Assembly (NCBI GenBank): GCA_964384205.1
Contig: CAYLKS010000049.1
Span: 1 to 19,693 of the forward strand
DNA: 19,693 nucleotides
Source of the DNA: CAYLKS01 sp964384205 [NCBI: uncultured bacterium]
Lineage (GTDB): Bacteria; JAGOEH01
Direction of reading: 5' to 3'
How positions within the stretch are numbered: the stretch's first letter is position 1; each line of letters starts with the position of its first letter. Shown here piece by piece: positions 1 to 10,953 of this stretch. The notes under the pieces are model-generated. The model did no database searches. It was given only the letters and a program-made list of their open reading frames with translations, and was not told the origin of the DNA. A program made the position numbers and the translations under genes.

Positions 1-54
1 TAGAGCACCGGACTCCAAATCCGGGTGTTGGGGGTTCGAATCCCTCCTGGCCTG
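1..54 (+). tRNA. tRNA-Trp (CCA), 5' part outside the window
   Basis: The 3' two thirds of a tryptophan tRNA are present. The anticodon stem is CCGGA/TCCGG at 8-12 and 20-24, with the loop CTCCAAA at 13-19 placing anticodon CCA at 15-17. The T arm has the loop TTCGAAT at 35-41 closed by a 5-bp stem. The 3' acceptor strand is CTGGCCT at 47-53, followed by discriminator G54. The 3' CCA is not encoded. A tRNA-Trp directly before secE is a common bacterial arrangement, and only 17 nt separate the two, so they are probably co-transcribed and processed apart. Confidence 0.93.
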
Positions 55-71
55 ATAACAGGGAGAAGTAA

Positions 72-251
72 ATGGAAAAAGTTAAAAAATTTATAGATGA
101 AGTGAAAAAAGAATTCAAGAAAGTTTCTTGGCCTAGTAAAGAAGAGATTTATGGTTCTACAGCAATGGTGATTTTTTTGAGTTTGGTGTTGGCTGTTTAT
201 TTGTTTATTGTAGATAAAATTTTAGAAAAATTGATTTTACTTATTCTTTAA
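72..251 (+). CDS. secE: Preprotein translocase subunit SecE
   Basis: This 59-residue protein is the small SecE subunit of the SecYEG translocon in the inner membrane, where it stabilises SecY. An N-terminal amphipathic segment carries the family motif EVKKEFKKVSWPSKEE (about residues 10-25). A single transmembrane helix follows at about residues 31-47. This is the short single-helix bacterial form, unlike the three-helix E. coli protein. The ribosome binding site is GGGAGA at 61-66, and the stop codon lies against the nusG ribosome binding site. The position between tRNA-Trp and nusG confirms the assignment. Confidence 0.95.
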   Translation: MEKVKKFIDEVKKEFKKVSWPSKEEIYGSTAMVIFLSLVLAVYLFIVDKILEKLILLIL

Positions 252-263
252 GGTGGATTGACG

Positions 264-824
264 ATGGGTGATGATTTACAGAAAGAGTCAAAATGGTATG
301 CAGTTCATATAGCTGCAGGTCAGGAAAATAAAGTAAAGGCTCTTATAGAAGAGGCTATTGAAAAAACTGATTGGAAAGAGAAAATTTTTAATGTATTGTT
401 ACCTGCAGAAGATAAAATTGAGATAAAAAAGGGTAAGAAAAGAAAATTACAAAAAAAGTTTTTTCCATCTTATTTATTTATTAATATGATATGTGATGAT
501 GATACAATGCATTTTGTTTTAAATATACCGGGTGTTACTAATTTTATTGGTATAAAAAATAAACCATCTCCTGTTGATGATAATGAGATTAACAAGTTGA
601 TTAAAAAGTTAGAGTTGGAAAAGAGTAAAGAGGAAGATAAATACCCTTATAAGTCAGGTGATAGAGTTAAGATAATAGAAGGTCCGTTTAAATCTTTTAC
701 TGGTATTGTGGATAGTGTGAATGTTGAGAAGAATAAAATAAAGGTATTAGTTAGAATTTTTGGTAGAACGACTCCGGTAGAGTTAACTTTTGAGCAAGTT
801 ACATTAGAAGACAAGGTCAATTAA
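264..824 (+). CDS. nusG: Transcription termination/antitermination factor NusG
   Basis: NusG binds RNA polymerase across the active-site cleft, affects pausing and Rho termination, and links polymerase to the ribosome. The protein has 186 residues. The NGN domain spans about 9-120, with KWYAVHIAAGQENKV near the start, FFPSYLFINM at 66-75 and the PGVTNFIG loop at 89-96. A KOW domain follows from about 131 (GDRVKIIEGPFKSFTG). I chose ATG 264 because AGGTGG at 251-256 is 7 nt upstream. An in-frame TTG at 258 would add two residues, but it sits 1 nt from that site and is unlikely. No lineage-specific insertion is visible. Confidence 0.95.
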   Translation: MGDDLQKESKWYAVHIAAGQENKVKALIEEAIEKTDWKEKIFNVLLPAEDKIEIKKGKKRKLQKKFFPSYLFINMICDDDTMHFVLNIPGVTNFIGIKNKPSPVDDNEINKLIKKLELEKSKEEDKYPYKSGDRVKIIEGPFKSFTGIVDSVNVEKNKIKVLVRIFGRTTPVELTFEQVTLEDKVN

Positions 825-843
825 AAGAAAGAGGTGATGAACA

Positions 844-1269
844 GTGGCTAAAAAAGTAGTTGGTAAGATTAAATTACAGATACCAGCGGGTAATGCTAAT
901 CCGTCACCACCAGTTGGACCTGCATTAGGACAGCATGGTGTGAATATTATGGAATTTTGTAAAGCTTTTAATTCAAAGACTCAGAAAGATGCGGGATTAA
1001 TTATACCTGTAGAAATAACAGTATATGCTGATAAGAGTTTTTCTTTTATAACTAAATCACCGCCTGCAGCGGTGTTGATTAAAAAAGCTTTAGGTCTGGA
1101 AAAAGGTTCCGGAGTTCCAAATAAAGAAAAAGTTGGAAAGATAACAAGAGCGCAATTAGAAGAAATAGCAAAAACAAAGATGGAAGATTTAAATGCGCAT
1201 GATATTGATGCCGCAGTAAAAATTATAGCAGGTACCGCAAGAAGTATGGGTGTGGAAGTAGAAGGATAG
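844..1269 (+). CDS. rplK: Ribosomal protein uL11
   Basis: L11 binds the GTPase-associated region of 23S rRNA and takes part in factor binding. Its 141 residues match the family's usual length. The N-terminal domain carries the proline-rich [17 protein letters not shown] segment (about residues 23-39). The C-terminal rRNA-binding domain ends with [14 protein letters not shown]. The start codon is GTG, set by AGGTGA at 832-837 just upstream. The gene lies 19 nt after nusG and 22 nt before rplA. In well-studied bacteria L1 represses the L11-L1 pair by binding the mRNA leader; I cannot define such a site here. Confidence 0.97.
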   Translation: MAKKVVGKIKLQIPAGNANPSPPVGPALGQHGVNIMEFCKAFNSKTQKDAGLIIPVEITVYADKSFSFITKSPPAAVLIKKALGLEKGSGVPNKEKVGKITRAQLEEIAKTKMEDLNAHDIDAAVKIIAGTARSMGVEVEG

Positions 1270-1291
1270 TAAAAAATGTGGAAGGTGTCTT

Positions 1292-1984
1292 ATGAAGTTA
1301 AGTAAAAGGATGAAAGAAAATTTCAAGCTTTTTGACAAGCAGAAGAGGTATCCATTAGATGAAGCAATCGAAATCCTGAAAAAATTTAAAAGGGCAAATT
1401 TCGATGAGACAGTAGAATGCGCTGTAAATCTAAATGTGGATCCTCGAAAAGCAGATCAAGTAATTAGAGGCACCGTTAGTTTACCACATGGAACAGGAAA
1501 GCAAGTCAGGGTTTTAGTATTAACTAAAGGCGAAAAAGTAACAGAAGCGCAAGAAGCAGGTGCTGATTATGTAGGAGCAGAAGAATATATTGAAAAGATC
1601 AAACAAGGTTGGTTAGATTTTGATGCAGTAATTGCAACCCCTGATATAATGAGTGAAGTTGGTAAACTCGGTAGAATTCTTGGTCCAAGAGGGCTTATGC
1701 CTAATCCCAAGGTTGGGACAGTTACTTTTGAAGTTGGTAAGGCAGTGAAGGAAGTTAAGGCAGGTAAGATTGAATTTAGAACAGACAAGTTTGGAAATGT
1801 GCATGCACCTGTGGGAAAGATAAGTTTTACTAATCAACAATTGCGAGAAAATATAGTTGCTTTTTTGAATACTCTGATTTCTATGAGACCAGCAACACTT
1901 AAGGGACAATACATAAAGAATGTGGCTGTTAGTACTACCCAGGGTCCAGGTGTAAAAGTTGATTATCTAGAGCTTACTAGATAA
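1292..1984 (+). CDS. rplA: Ribosomal protein uL1
   Basis: L1 forms the mobile stalk at the E site of the large subunit and is the classic autoregulator of the L11 operon. Its 230 residues are normal for the family. The signature [20 protein letters not shown] lies at about 126-145. The second-domain stretch [19 protein letters not shown] follows, and the end is [13 protein letters not shown]. The start is ATG with GAAGGTG at 1281-1287. The stop codon lies only 7-10 nt before the rplJ start, which leaves no room for a separate L10 leader. Confidence 0.97.
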   Translation: MKLSKRMKENFKLFDKQKRYPLDEAIEILKKFKRANFDETVECAVNLNVDPRKADQVIRGTVSLPHGTGKQVRVLVLTKGEKVTEAQEAGADYVGAEEYIEKIKQGWLDFDAVIATPDIMSEVGKLGRILGPRGLMPNPKVGTVTFEVGKAVKEVKAGKIEFRTDKFGNVHAPVGKISFTNQQLRENIVAFLNTLISMRPATLKGQYIKNVAVSTTQGPGVKVDYLELTR

Positions 1985-1994
1985 GGAGAAAATG

Positions 1995-2513
1995 ATGAAG
2001 AAGGAAACAAAAATTCAGAGAGTAGAAGAGCTAAGAAAGCTATTGAAGGAGAATGCGAGTTATATAGTAGCTGATTTTAAAGGCATTACAGTTAATTCTA
2101 TTAACGAGCTACGAAAATCTTTATATAAAAATAATATAAATCTTTTCGTAGTAAAAAATAATTTAATAAAGCTCGTATTAAAAGAAAACAATCAAGAAGA
2201 TATTGCAGAAAAGTTTGTAGGAACAAATGCGGTAGCTTTTTGCGGTGATGATCCTGTAAGTGCGGCAAAAATGTTCAAGGATTATGCGAAGAATGAACCC
2301 AAATTTGATATAAAATTTGGTGTTCTTGAAGATAACATAATTGGAAAAGAAGAGATAGAGCAACTTGCAAAATTACCTGATAGATTAACATTGATAACAC
2401 AATTTGCTATGTTATTAAATACACCGCTTGTTAATTTTGCGCGATTATTAAAAGAACCTATTTCAGGTTTTGCACGTGCTTTAAATCAATTATCTGAACA
2501 AAAAGAAAATTGA
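1995..2513 (+). CDS. rplJ: Ribosomal protein uL10
   Basis: L10 anchors the L7/L12 dimers at the base of the ribosomal stalk. The 172-residue protein has the globular rRNA-binding domain ([20 protein letters not shown] near residues 22-41; [12 protein letters not shown] near 55-66). The C-terminal helix that holds L12 dimers is [26 protein letters not shown]. Two adjacent ATG codons are possible. I prefer ATG 1995, which is 6 nt after AGGAG (1984-1988); ATG 1992 is only 3 nt away and would add one methionine. In E. coli and others the L10-L12 complex represses this operon through a leader mRNA; here any such site would have to lie inside rplA. Confidence 0.96.
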   Translation: MKKETKIQRVEELRKLLKENASYIVADFKGITVNSINELRKSLYKNNINLFVVKNNLIKLVLKENNQEDIAEKFVGTNAVAFCGDDPVSAAKMFKDYAKNEPKFDIKFGVLEDNIIGKEEIEQLAKLPDRLTLITQFAMLLNTPLVNFARLLKEPISGFARALNQLSEQKEN

Positions 2514-2530
2514 AAGTTCTGGAGGTAAAA

Positions 2531-2938
2531 ATGTCAGAAGAAAAAATTACATTAACTGAAAATGCAAATAAAGTTCTGGAATTAATTGATCAAATGAACA
2601 TTCTAGAACTCTCAAATTTAGTTAAAGCTATAGAAGAGAAGTATGGAATTAGTGCTGCTGCTCCTGTTGCAGTTGCTGCAGCTGCAGGTGCTGCAGGTGC
2701 TGGTGCAGCTCCTGCTGAAGAGGAGAAAACAGAATTTGATGTTATTTTGAAAGAAGTTGGTGGACAAAAATTACAAGTTATTAAAGTTGTAAGAAGCTTA
2801 ACAGGTTTAGGCTTAAAAGAAGCTAAAGAAGTTGTTGATAAGGTTCCATCAAAGATTAAAGAAGGTATTAGCAAAGAAGAAGCTGAAGATATTAAAAAAC
2901 AATTATCTGAGGTTGGTGCAACTGTCGAAATTAAGTAA
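2531..2938 (+). CDS. rplL: Ribosomal protein bL12 (L7/L12)
   Basis: The stalk protein that recruits translation factors. Its 135 residues show the usual three parts. An N-terminal dimerisation domain ([20 protein letters not shown]) is followed by an Ala/Gly/Pro/Val-rich flexible hinge at about residues 40-66, which is long and alanine-heavy. The C-terminal domain holds the conserved [20 protein letters not shown] and [15 protein letters not shown]. The start is ATG 2531, after GGAGGT at 2521-2526. An upstream in-frame TTG at 2510 overlaps the rplJ stop and lies before the binding site, so I reject it. A hairpin and T-tract follow the gene. Confidence 0.97.
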   Translation: MSEEKITLTENANKVLELIDQMNILELSNLVKAIEEKYGISAAAPVAVAAAAGAAGAGAAPAEEEKTEFDVILKEVGGQKLQVIKVVRSLTGLGLKEAKEVVDKVPSKIKEGISKEEAEDIKKQLSEVGATVEIK

Positions 2939-2974
2939 AGATAGCTTTTTTAGTGATGACAGATTTTATAATAT

Positions 2975-3017
2975 ATATGTACCAGAGGAGATTGTGTCTC
3001 TGGTACATATTTTTTTT
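2975..3017 (+). terminator. Intrinsic terminator or attenuator between rplL and rpoB
   Basis: A perfect 13-bp stem pairs 2975-2987 with 2998-3010 (core ATGTACCAGAG / CTCTGGTACAT). It has a 10-nt loop and is followed by eight T residues at 3010-3017. This is the textbook form of a Rho-independent terminator. No promoter is obvious in the 35 nt between it and rpoB, so I infer partial termination (attenuation) that lowers rpoBC transcription relative to the ribosomal protein genes, as known at the same place in E. coli. Confidence 0.88.
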
Positions 3018-3052
3018 ATTTTAAAACTTAATAAAAGGGGATTGGTATAATT

Positions 3053-6000
3053 ATGTCAAAAACATTTGAAAGATATAATTTTGGGCGATTACCTGAAGTA
3101 ATTGATGTCCCCAATTTGATTGAAATTCAGATAAAATCATACAATGATTTTTTACAGAAAGATGTTCCTCCTGATAAAAGAGAAAATAAAGGATTACAAG
3201 CAGTTTTAAATAATATTTTCCCTATTAAGGATACAAATAATAAATTTGAATTAGAATTTATAGAATATTCTGTTGGTGAACCCAAATATACTATTCAAGA
3301 ATGTCAAGAAAGAGATATGACCTATGCTGTTCCTCTTAAGGCTACTATGAGGTTAACAGTTTATGATATAGATGAAGATACAAAAGAACGAGAAGTAAAA
3401 GATATAATAGAACAGCAGGTATATCTTGGAGAGTTACCTCTTATTACTGATAGGGGTACTTTTATTTTTAATGGAGCTGAAAGAGTTATAATTAATCAAT
3501 TGCATAGATCTCCTGGTGTTGTTTTTGATATAATTCCACATTCAGCAGGTAGAAAAATTTACTCAGGTAAGTTAATTCCTCAAAGGGGTTCTTGGCTTGA
3601 GTTTATTATAGACCATAATAATGTTGCTAATGTAATTATTGATAATTCCAGAAAAATGAATCTTTGCACTTTTTTGAGGTGTTTAGGTTATAGTGATATA
3701 AAGTCTATTCTGGAATTATTTTTTAAATTGGAAAAAAAGAAAGTTGTTGAATTGACTACTAGTAGTGATAGTAGTGATAGTGGTTATTATATTGTCCCTC
3801 CTCTTACTACAGTAGATGGGCAGGTTTTTTTAGAATCTATTGAATATCTTACAGACGCATTATTGAAAAAAATTAAAGAAGAAGAATTAGAAGAAGTTTA
3901 TGTTCTTGATATAAAAAAGCATCCTGAAGCTCAGGTATTAATTAATGCATTTTTAAAAGATTCAACAAAAACTACAGAAGAGGCTTTAATTGCTTTTTAT
4001 TCTACAATTAGGCCTGGAAATCCTTCTAATATTGATGCTGCAAAAGATTTATTTGAAAGAATGTTTTTTAATCCTAAAAGATATGACTTGGGTAATGTTG
4101 GTAGATTTAGATTGAATGTACGTTTAGGTATTGATTTACCAGAAGATCAAACAACTATAACAAATACAGATTTAGTAGAGATTGTTAGATATTTATTTAA
4201 ATTATGGAAAGAAGATCCCGAAGCATATGATGATGATATAGATCATCTTGGTAATAGGCGTGTTAGATCTGTGGGAGAGCTTGTAGCAGGGCAGTTTATT
4301 ATTGCATTTACTAGAATGGCCAGGGCGATTAGAGAAAAAATGAGTCTTGGAGATATTACTACGATCACACCGCAGGATTTGATAAGTGCTAGAACTATAA
4401 ATTCAATTATAAATTCATTTTTTGGTACAAGTCAGTTATCTCAGTTTATGGATCAAACTAATCCGTTATCTGAGATGACACATAAAAGAAGGTTATCTGC
4501 TTTAGGTCCTGGTGGTTTAACAAGAGAAAGAGCTGGTTTTGAGGTGCGTGATGTTCACCAATCACATTATGGGCGAATTTGTCCTATTGAAACACCTGAA
4601 GGTCAGAATATTGGGCTTATATCATCTATGTGTGTTTATACCAGAGTTAATAAGTATGGCTTTTTAGAAACACCTTATAGAAGAGTTATAAATAAACAGG
4701 TTACAGATGAGATTGTTTATTTGAGTGCTCATGAAGAAGAGCGTTATATTATTGCACAAGCTAATGCAACAGTGAAAGATGGTATTTTGGTTGACGAAAC
4801 AGTAAAAGCAAGACAAAAAGGTGAATTTGTAATTGCAAGAGCAGAGGATGTTGATTTTATTGATTTAAGTCCGAAGCAGATTGTTTCTGTTGCGGCATCG
4901 TTGATTCCATTTTTGGAACATGATGATGCTAACAGAGCTTTAATGGGTTCTAATATGCAGCGTCAGGCTGTTCCTTTGCTTGTATCAGATTCTCCCATTG
5001 TTGGTACTGGTATGGAAAAAATTGTTGCAAGAGATAGTGGCTCTGTTATAAAGGCTAAAAGATCCGGTAGGGTTGAATATGTTTCTGCAAATAAAATCAT
5101 AATTTTACCGGATGAAAGAGATGAATCAGGAGAATTTCCTTTTGATATATATGATTTATTAAAATTTAAAAGAACAAACCAAGATACTTGTATTAATCAG
5201 CGTCCGATTGTTCAGCAGGGTGATCATGTTGAAAAGGATCAGATTATAGCAGATGGTTCTATGACAGATCACGGAGAATTGGCATTAGGAAAGAATGTGG
5301 TTGTTGCTTTTTTACCATGGAATGGTTACAATTATGAAGATGCTATAATTGTTAGTGAAAGATTAGTAAAAGATGATGTTTTTACTTCTGTTCATATTTT
5401 TGAGCATAAGGTTTATGTAAGAGATACTAAGAGAGGTAAAGAGGAGATAACCAGAGAAATTCCAAATATCAGCGAATATTCATTAAGTCATTTAGATAAA
5501 AATGGTATTGTGAAGATAGGTTCTTATGTAAAACCAGGAGATATTCTTGTTGGTAAAGTTACTCCTAAAGGTGAAACAGAATTAACTCCAGAAGAAAAAT
5601 TATTAAGAGCAATTTTTGGTGAAAAGGCAAAAGATGTTAAAGATACTTCTTTGAGAGTTCCTCCTGGCTTGGAAGGTATAGTTATTGACACTAAAGTATT
5701 TTCAAGAAGAGAGCATTCTGAATTTACTAAAAAAGAAGAAAAGCAAAGAATAAAAAAATTGGAACAAGAGACTGAAAGAAATTTGAAAAAATTAAAAGAG
5801 ATTAGAGATAAAAAATTAAAAAAATTATTGTTAAATAAATTAAGTAATGAGATTAAACATAGGGAAACAGAAGAGGTTATTCTTGAGAAAAATGTAAAAT
5901 TGACAAAAGAGATATTAAATACTCTTGATTTTGATGAAGTCTCATATTTTGAAGGTCTAACTTTAGAACCTCAAATTAATAGACAGATTCTTGAAATATA

Positions 6001-6850
6001 TGAGGAATTTGAAAAGACGAATTTAGATATTCAAGAAAAATATGAGAAAGAGATGGAAAAAATTATAGGTAAAGATGAATTGCCTCCTGGAATATTACAA
6101 TTAGTTAAGGTTTATATAGCACAGAAGAGGAAAATATCTGTGGGTGATAAAATGGCTGGTAGGCATGGTAATAAGGGTGTTGTATCTACTATAGTTCCAG
6201 AAGAAGATATGCCGTTTTTAGAGGATGGTAGGAGAGTAGATATTGTTTTGAATCCATTGGGTGTGCCTTCACGTATGAATATTGGTCAATTATTAGAAAC
6301 TCATTTGGGATGGGCAGCAGCTGCTTTAGGTTATAAAGTAGCAACCCCTGTTTTTGATGGCGCTACGATTTCTGATATTAAAGAATGGCTTAGAAAAGCA
6401 GGGCTTTCAGAATCTGGTAAGAGCGTGTTATATGATGGAAAAACAGGAGAGCCGTTTAAAGATAAAGTTACAGTAGGTGTTATGTACATGCTGAAACTTT
6501 CACATATGGTAGAAGATAAGATGCATGCTCGTTCCATAGGACCGTATTCTTTGGTAACTCAGCAGCCTCTTGGCGGTAAGGCTCAATTTGGAGGACAGCG
6601 TTTAGGAGAGATGGAAGTTTGGGCTTTGGAAGCATATGGAGCAGCTTATTGTTTACAGGAAATGTTGACAGTAAAATCAGATGATGTTGAAGGAAGATCG
6701 AAGATTTATGAAGCTATTATAAAAGGAGAGAATCCTCCTAAACCAGGTGTGCCTGAATCTTTTAATGTTTTAGTGAAGGAATTACAAGCATTGGCTCTCG
6801 ATGTTAAAATAATTAGTGAAGAGGAAGAAGAAGTTGACAGTAAAGAATAG
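3053..6850 (+). CDS. rpoB: DNA-directed RNA polymerase subunit beta
   Basis: This is the beta subunit, 1265 residues. The rifampicin-pocket region at about 458-487 (SQLSQFMDQ ... [12 protein letters not shown]) keeps the sensitive-type residues D467, H477 and S482, which match E. coli D516, H526 and S531. The active-site motif [12 protein letters not shown] at 1031-1042 contains K1033 and K1041. The beta' contact block [20 protein letters not shown] is near the C terminus. A lysine/glutamate-rich, probably coiled-coil insertion lies before the active-site block (about residues 888-1015). A small Ser/Asp repeat lies at about 237-244, and the tail is acidic. The start is ATG 3053 with AAGGGGA about 12 nt upstream, a rather long spacing. 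Confidence 0.98.
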   Translation: MSKTFERYNFGRLPEVIDVPNLIEIQIKSYNDFLQKDVPPDKRENKGLQAVLNNIFPIKDTNNKFELEFIEYSVGEPKYTIQECQERDMTYAVPLKATMRLTVYDIDEDTKEREVKDIIEQQVYLGELPLITDRGTFIFNGAERVIINQLHRSPGVVFDIIPHSAGRKIYSGKLIPQRGSWLEFIIDHNNVANVIIDNSRKMNLCTFLRCLGYSDIKSILELFFKLEKKKVVELTTSSDSSDSGYYIVPPLTTVDGQVFLESIEYLTDALLKKIKEEELEEVYVLDIKKHPEAQVLINAFLKDSTKTTEEALIAFYSTIRPGNPSNIDAAKDLFERMFFNPKRYDLGNVGRFRLNVRLGIDLPEDQTTITNTDLVEIVRYLFKLWKEDPEAYDDDIDHLGNRRVRSVGELVAGQFIIAFTRMARAIREKMSLGDITTITPQDLISARTINSIINSFFGTSQLSQFMDQTNPLSEMTHKRRLSALGPGGLTRERAGFEVRDVHQSHYGRICPIETPEGQNIGLISSMCVYTRVNKYGFLETPYRRVINKQVTDEIVYLSAHEEERYIIAQANATVKDGILVDETVKARQKGEFVIARAEDVDFIDLSPKQIVSVAASLIPFLEHDDANRALMGSNMQRQAVPLLVSDSPIVGTGMEKIVARDSGSVIKAKRSGRVEYVSANKIIILPDERDESGEFPFDIYDLLKFKRTNQDTCINQRPIVQQGDHVEKDQIIADGSMTDHGELALGKNVVVAFLPWNGYNYEDAIIVSERLVKDDVFTSVHIFEHKVYVRDTKRGKEEITREIPNISEYSLSHLDKNGIVKIGSYVKPGDILVGKVTPKGETELTPEEKLLRAIFGEKAKDVKDTSLRVPPGLEGIVIDTKVFSRREHSEFTKKEEKQRIKKLEQETERNLKKLKEIRDKKLKKLLLNKLSNEIKHRETEEVILEKNVKLTKEILNTLDFDEVSYFEGLTLEPQINRQILEIYEEFEKTNLDIQEKYEKEMEKIIGKDELPPGILQLVKVYIAQKRKISVGDKMAGRHGNKGVVSTIVPEEDMPFLEDGRRVDIVLNPLGVPSRMNIGQLLETHLGWAAAALGYKVATPVFDGATISDIKEWLRKAGLSESGKSVLYDGKTGEPFKDKVTVGVMYMLKLSHMVEDKMHARSIGPYSLVTQQPLGGKAQFGGQRLGEMEVWALEAYGAAYCLQEMLTVKSDDVEGRSKIYEAIIKGENPPKPGVPESFNVLVKELQALALDVKIISEEEEEVDSKE

Positions 6851-6909
6851 TTTTATGTTAGTTTGGTCAGAAATGTTTTTTTATGGTGTAGTAAAACAAT
6901 TTAACAGGG

Positions 6910-6919
6910 AGGAGCTCCT
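6910..6919 (+). promoter_or_regulatory. Palindromic ribosome binding site of rpoC
   Basis: The strong Shine-Dalgarno GGGAGGAG (6907-6914) is partly contained in the perfect 10-nt palindrome AGGAGCTCCT (6910-6919), whose last base is the first base of the TTG start codon. The binding site could therefore pair with itself in another transcript or with the start region. It is the main evidence that TTG 6919 is the rpoC start. Confidence 0.55.
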
Positions 6920-9900
6920 TGTTTAAATATATAGATGTAAAAAAAGATAATTCTTTGAATTTCAGGGCAATTGAAATTCGACTTGCTTCTCCTGAGGATA
7001 TTAGAAAGTGGTCTTATGGAGAGGTTACTAAGCCAGAAACAATAAATTATAGAACATTTAAGCCTGAAAAAGGTGGTTTGTTCTGTGAGCAGATCTTTGG
7101 TCCTGTAAAAGATTATGAATGTGCTTGTGGTAAGTATAAAAGAATAAGGTATAAAGGTGTTATATGTGATAGGTGCGGAGTTGAAGTTACTTTATCTAAA
7201 GTTCGTAGAGAAAGAATGGGACATATTGAGCTTGCAGTTCCAGTTTCTCATATTTGGTATTTGAGATCTTCTCCAAGTAAAATAGGATATCTTTTGAATA
7301 TGAGTATCCCCTTACTTGAGAAGGTTATTTATTATGAGAATTATATTGTTATTGATCCGGGGAATGCACCTGATTTAGAAGAAAAACAATTATTAACAGA
7401 AGATGAATATTTAGAACTTAAAAGAGCAGGCTATGATTTTGAGGCAGAAATGGGTGCAGGAGCTATTAGAAGGTTGCTGGAGAATATTGATATTGAGGAC
7501 TTATCAACAAAATTGAGAACTCAAGCAAAAGTAGAAGTTTCCACTCAGAGAAGAGAAGAGGCATTTAAAAGATTGCAGGTTGTAGATTCTTTTTTAAATT
7601 CTGGTATAAGGCCAGAATGGATGATTTTAACAGTTATCCCTGTTATTCCGCCTGATTTGAGACCATTAGTGCCATTAGAAGGTGGAAGGTTTGCTAGTTC
7701 TGATTTAAATGATTTATATCGAAGATTGATAAATAGAAATAATCGTTTGAAGAGAATGATGGAAATACCTGCGCCTGAGGTCATTTTAAGAAATGAAAAA
7801 AGAATGTTGCAGGAAGCAGTAGATGCATTGTTAGATAATGGTAAGAGAACAAATGCCTTAAGAGGAGTTACTAGAAATAGACCGTTAAAGTCTTTAAGTG
7901 ATTTATTAAAAGGAAAGCAGGGTAGATTTAGACAGAATTTATTAGGTAAGAGAGTTGACTATTCTGGTAGATCTGTTATTGTAGTTGGTCCAGAACTTAA
8001 GTTATATGAGTGTGGTTTACCTAAAAAGATGGCATTAGAGCTTTTTAAGCCATTTATTATTAGAGAGTTAATAGGTCAAGGGTATTGTTCTACTTTGAAG
8101 ACTGCTAAAAAGATGGTGGATAAGGAATATCCTAAGGTTTGGGATATTTTAGATAGAGTTATTCAGAATCATCCTGTTTTATTGAATAGAGCTCCTACAT
8201 TACATAGATTGGGAGTTCAGGCTTTTATGCCAAAACTTGTAGAAGGTAAAGCTATAAGAATTCATCCTTTGGTATGTGCTGCTTTTAATGCAGATTTTGA
8301 TGGTGATCAGATGGCTGTTCATGTACCATTATCTTTTGAAGCACAAATAGAAGCGGCAACATTAATGTTATCTTCTAATAATATATTATCTCCTGCGCAT
8401 GGTAATCCTTTGGCAGTTCCTTCTCAAGATATGGTATTAGGTATTTATTATTTATCTAAAGGTAGAGAAAAAGCCAAAGGTGAGAATAAATTTATATCTT
8501 CTTATGAAGAAGCTATTGCTTTAGTGGATAATGGGAATGTTGATTTAAATGCCAATGTTTATTTTAAACCTGATGGATATGATAAAAAGATAAAGACAAC
8601 TGTTGGAAGAATTATTTTAAATTCTATAATGCCTAAGGGGATGGATTTTTATAATGATTTAATAACTAAGAAAAGTCTACAACAATTGGTAAAAAAGATT
8701 TATATTAAATATGGTATTTATGAAACAACTAAGTTTCTTGATAGATTAAAAGAATTAGGTTTTAATTATGCTACTTTATCAGGAGCTTCTATTGGTATTG
8801 ATGATTTAATTGTTCCAGAGGAGAAAGAGCAAATTATTGAAAAATCTGAGAAAGAAGTAGAAAAAATTAGAAATCAATTTGAGAATAAAATTATTACAGA
8901 TGGCGAAAGATATCAAAAAGTAGTTGATATTTGGGAAAAAACATCCACCCAGTTAACAGATTTACTATATGAAAGGCTTAAGAAAGATAGAGGTGGTTTT
9001 AATCCTGTTTATATGATGGCGGATTCTGGAGCAAGAGGTAGTAAAGATCAGATAAAACAGCTTGCTGGTATGAGAGGTTTGATGACTAAGCCGCAGAAGA
9101 AATTAACAGGAGAGATAGGTCAGATTATTGAAAACCCTGTTATTTCTAATTTTAAAGAAGGTTTATCTGTTATTGAGTATTTTATTTCTACACATGGCGC
9201 TCGAAAGGGATTAGCAGATACTGCATTGAAAACTGCAGATGCAGGTTATTTAACAAGAAGGCTTGTTGATGTAGCACAAAATGTTATTGTTACAGAAGAA
9301 GATTGTGGAACATTAGTTGGTGTTGAAAAAAGTGCAATAAAAGAAGGTGGAGAAGTTAAAGAATCTTTAGCAGAGAGAATTATAGGTCGTATATCATTAG
9401 ATGATATTTATCATCCAGTTACAGATGAATTAATTGTTGCAGCGGATCAGGAAATTACTGAAGAGATAGCTGATAAAATAGAGGATGCAGGGATTGAGAA
9501 AGTAAAGGTACGTTCTGTTTTAACATGTGAAGCTAAAAATGGTGTTTGTCAAAAATGTTATGGTAGAAATTTAGCAACAGGAAGACTTGTCGATCTTGGA
9601 GAAGCTGTTGGTATTATTGCAGCACAAAGTATTGGAGAACCTGGTACTCAGCTTACCTTGAGAACTTTTCATATTGGTGGAACAGCAGCTTTAATATCAA
9701 AGCAGCCTAAAGTATATGCTAAAGCAAAAGGTGAAGTTAGGTGCAAAAATATAGTTAGTGTTACAGATAAAGACGGAAATATCATTGTCATTTCTCGTAA
9801 AGGTCAGATCCAGATTATGGATGATGCTAATAATCCTATTCAGCAGCTTGATGTTCCTTACGGTGCATATTTAAAAGTAAAAGACGGTGATAAAGTTGAA

Positions 9901-10947
9901 GCGAATAAGATTCTTTTTGAAAGTGATCCTTATAGTAATCCATTGATTAGTGATATTAAAGGTAAAATTAAATTTTATGATTTAATAGAAAATATCTCTA
10001 TTAAATTAGAAGTATCCGAGGCTACAGGTGGTAAAAGTCAGGCTATTGTTATAGAATCAAGAGATAAATCATTACATCCAAGAATTGAGGTATTTAATGA
10101 AGAAACAGGTGTAAAAAGAGAATTCACTTTGCCTGTTAATACTATTATTTTAGTTAATGATGGAGAAGAAATAGAAGTTGGCCATATTATTGCAAAAACA
10201 CCTAAGGATACTATTAAGACAAGAGATATCACAGGTGGTTTGCCACGAGTTGCTGAACTTTTTGAAGCACGAATTCCAAATGATCCTGCGATTATTGCTG
10301 AGACTACAGGTACTATTAAGTTTGGGAAAATATTAAAAGGTAGTAGAAAGATTTCAATTATTCAGGATGATGGTACAGAAAAAGTATATAATATTCCTCA
10401 AAATAAGCATTTAGTTGTTCATGATGGAGAGAGAGTAGAAGTTGGGGATAAGATTTGTGAAGGACCTGTTAATCCTCATGATATTTTATATATTCTTGGA
10501 ATTAGAAAAGTTCAGGAATATTTAATAGACCAATTCCAGGAAGTTTATAGAGTACAAAGTGTACAGATAAATGATAAACATCTGGAAATTATAGTAAGGC
10601 AAATGTTGAGAAAGGTTAAAATAGAAGAGCCAGGTGATACTAACTATCTTGAAAATGATATTGTTGATAAATCTGAAGTTATTGAAGAAAATGAAAAAAT
10701 TATAAGTAAAGGTGGTATTCCTGCTACTTTTAAACCTGTTTTACTTGGTATAACAAGAGCAGCTTTGAGCAATTCAAGTTTTATCTCTGCTGCATCATTC
10801 CAGGAAACTACAAAAGTATTAACAGATGCTTCTATTGAAGCGAAAAGAGATAATTTAATTGGTCTTAAGGAAAATGTTATTCTTGGTAATTTGATACCTG
10901 CTGGTACAGGTTTCCCGAAATATAATAAACTTAAAATTAAAGAGTAA
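6919..10947 (+). CDS. rpoC: DNA-directed RNA polymerase subunit beta'
   Basis: This is the beta' subunit, 1342 residues. The N-terminal zinc ribbon has C68, C70, C83 and C86. The catalytic Mg2+ motif NADFDGDQ is at 457-464, with D459, D461 and D463. The second zinc site is C796, C870, C877 and C880. The trigger loop begins at about TFHIGG (916-921) and resumes at [16 protein letters not shown] (from 1103). The roughly 180 residues between them form an SI3-like insertion, as in many Gram-negative lineages and absent from Firmicutes. The C terminus [17 protein letters not shown] is canonical. The start is TTG after GGGAGGAG; 68 nt separate it from rpoB. A hairpin follows the stop. Confidence 0.98.
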   Translation: MFKYIDVKKDNSLNFRAIEIRLASPEDIRKWSYGEVTKPETINYRTFKPEKGGLFCEQIFGPVKDYECACGKYKRIRYKGVICDRCGVEVTLSKVRRERMGHIELAVPVSHIWYLRSSPSKIGYLLNMSIPLLEKVIYYENYIVIDPGNAPDLEEKQLLTEDEYLELKRAGYDFEAEMGAGAIRRLLENIDIEDLSTKLRTQAKVEVSTQRREEAFKRLQVVDSFLNSGIRPEWMILTVIPVIPPDLRPLVPLEGGRFASSDLNDLYRRLINRNNRLKRMMEIPAPEVILRNEKRMLQEAVDALLDNGKRTNALRGVTRNRPLKSLSDLLKGKQGRFRQNLLGKRVDYSGRSVIVVGPELKLYECGLPKKMALELFKPFIIRELIGQGYCSTLKTAKKMVDKEYPKVWDILDRVIQNHPVLLNRAPTLHRLGVQAFMPKLVEGKAIRIHPLVCAAFNADFDGDQMAVHVPLSFEAQIEAATLMLSSNNILSPAHGNPLAVPSQDMVLGIYYLSKGREKAKGENKFISSYEEAIALVDNGNVDLNANVYFKPDGYDKKIKTTVGRIILNSIMPKGMDFYNDLITKKSLQQLVKKIYIKYGIYETTKFLDRLKELGFNYATLSGASIGIDDLIVPEEKEQIIEKSEKEVEKIRNQFENKIITDGERYQKVVDIWEKTSTQLTDLLYERLKKDRGGFNPVYMMADSGARGSKDQIKQLAGMRGLMTKPQKKLTGEIGQIIENPVISNFKEGLSVIEYFISTHGARKGLADTALKTADAGYLTRRLVDVAQNVIVTEEDCGTLVGVEKSAIKEGGEVKESLAERIIGRISLDDIYHPVTDELIVAADQEITEEIADKIEDAGIEKVKVRSVLTCEAKNGVCQKCYGRNLATGRLVDLGEAVGIIAAQSIGEPGTQLTLRTFHIGGTAALISKQPKVYAKAKGEVRCKNIVSVTDKDGNIIVISRKGQIQIMDDANNPIQQLDVPYGAYLKVKDGDKVEANKILFESDPYSNPLISDIKGKIKFYDLIENISIKLEVSEATGGKSQAIVIESRDKSLHPRIEVFNEETGVKREFTLPVNTIILVNDGEEIEVGHIIAKTPKDTIKTRDITGGLPRVAELFEARIPNDPAIIAETTGTIKFGKILKGSRKISIIQDDGTEKVYNIPQNKHLVVHDGERVEVGDKICEGPVNPHDILYILGIRKVQEYLIDQFQEVYRVQSVQINDKHLEIIVRQMLRKVKIEEPGDTNYLENDIVDKSEVIEENEKIISKGGIPATFKPVLLGITRAALSNSSFISAASFQETTKVLTDASIEAKRDNLIGLKENVILGNLIPAGTGFPKYNKLKIKE

Positions 10948-10953
10948 ATTTCT

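Noticed and set aside
258-263. TTG 258 as the nusG start
   Set aside because: Only 1 nt from the AGGTGG site; ATG 264 has proper spacing.
825-843. L1-binding regulatory site between nusG and rplK
   Set aside because: The gap is 19 nt and mostly ribosome binding site; I could not match the 23S-like L1 motif with confidence.
2510-2530. TTG 2510 as an upstream start for rplL
   Set aside because: It overlaps the rplJ stop and lies before the GGAGGT binding site; L7/L12 proteins begin at the ATG 2531 equivalent.
2590-2874. Minus-strand open frame of 94 codons opposite rplL
   Set aside because: It mirrors the alanine-rich hinge and codon usage of rplL; it has no ribosome binding site and no recognisable protein features.
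10889-10926. TTGATA and TATAAT inside the end of rpoC as a promoter for the barrel protein gene
   Set aside because: The hexamers are about 24 nt apart, too far for a normal promoter, and no better -35 lies at 17 nt.
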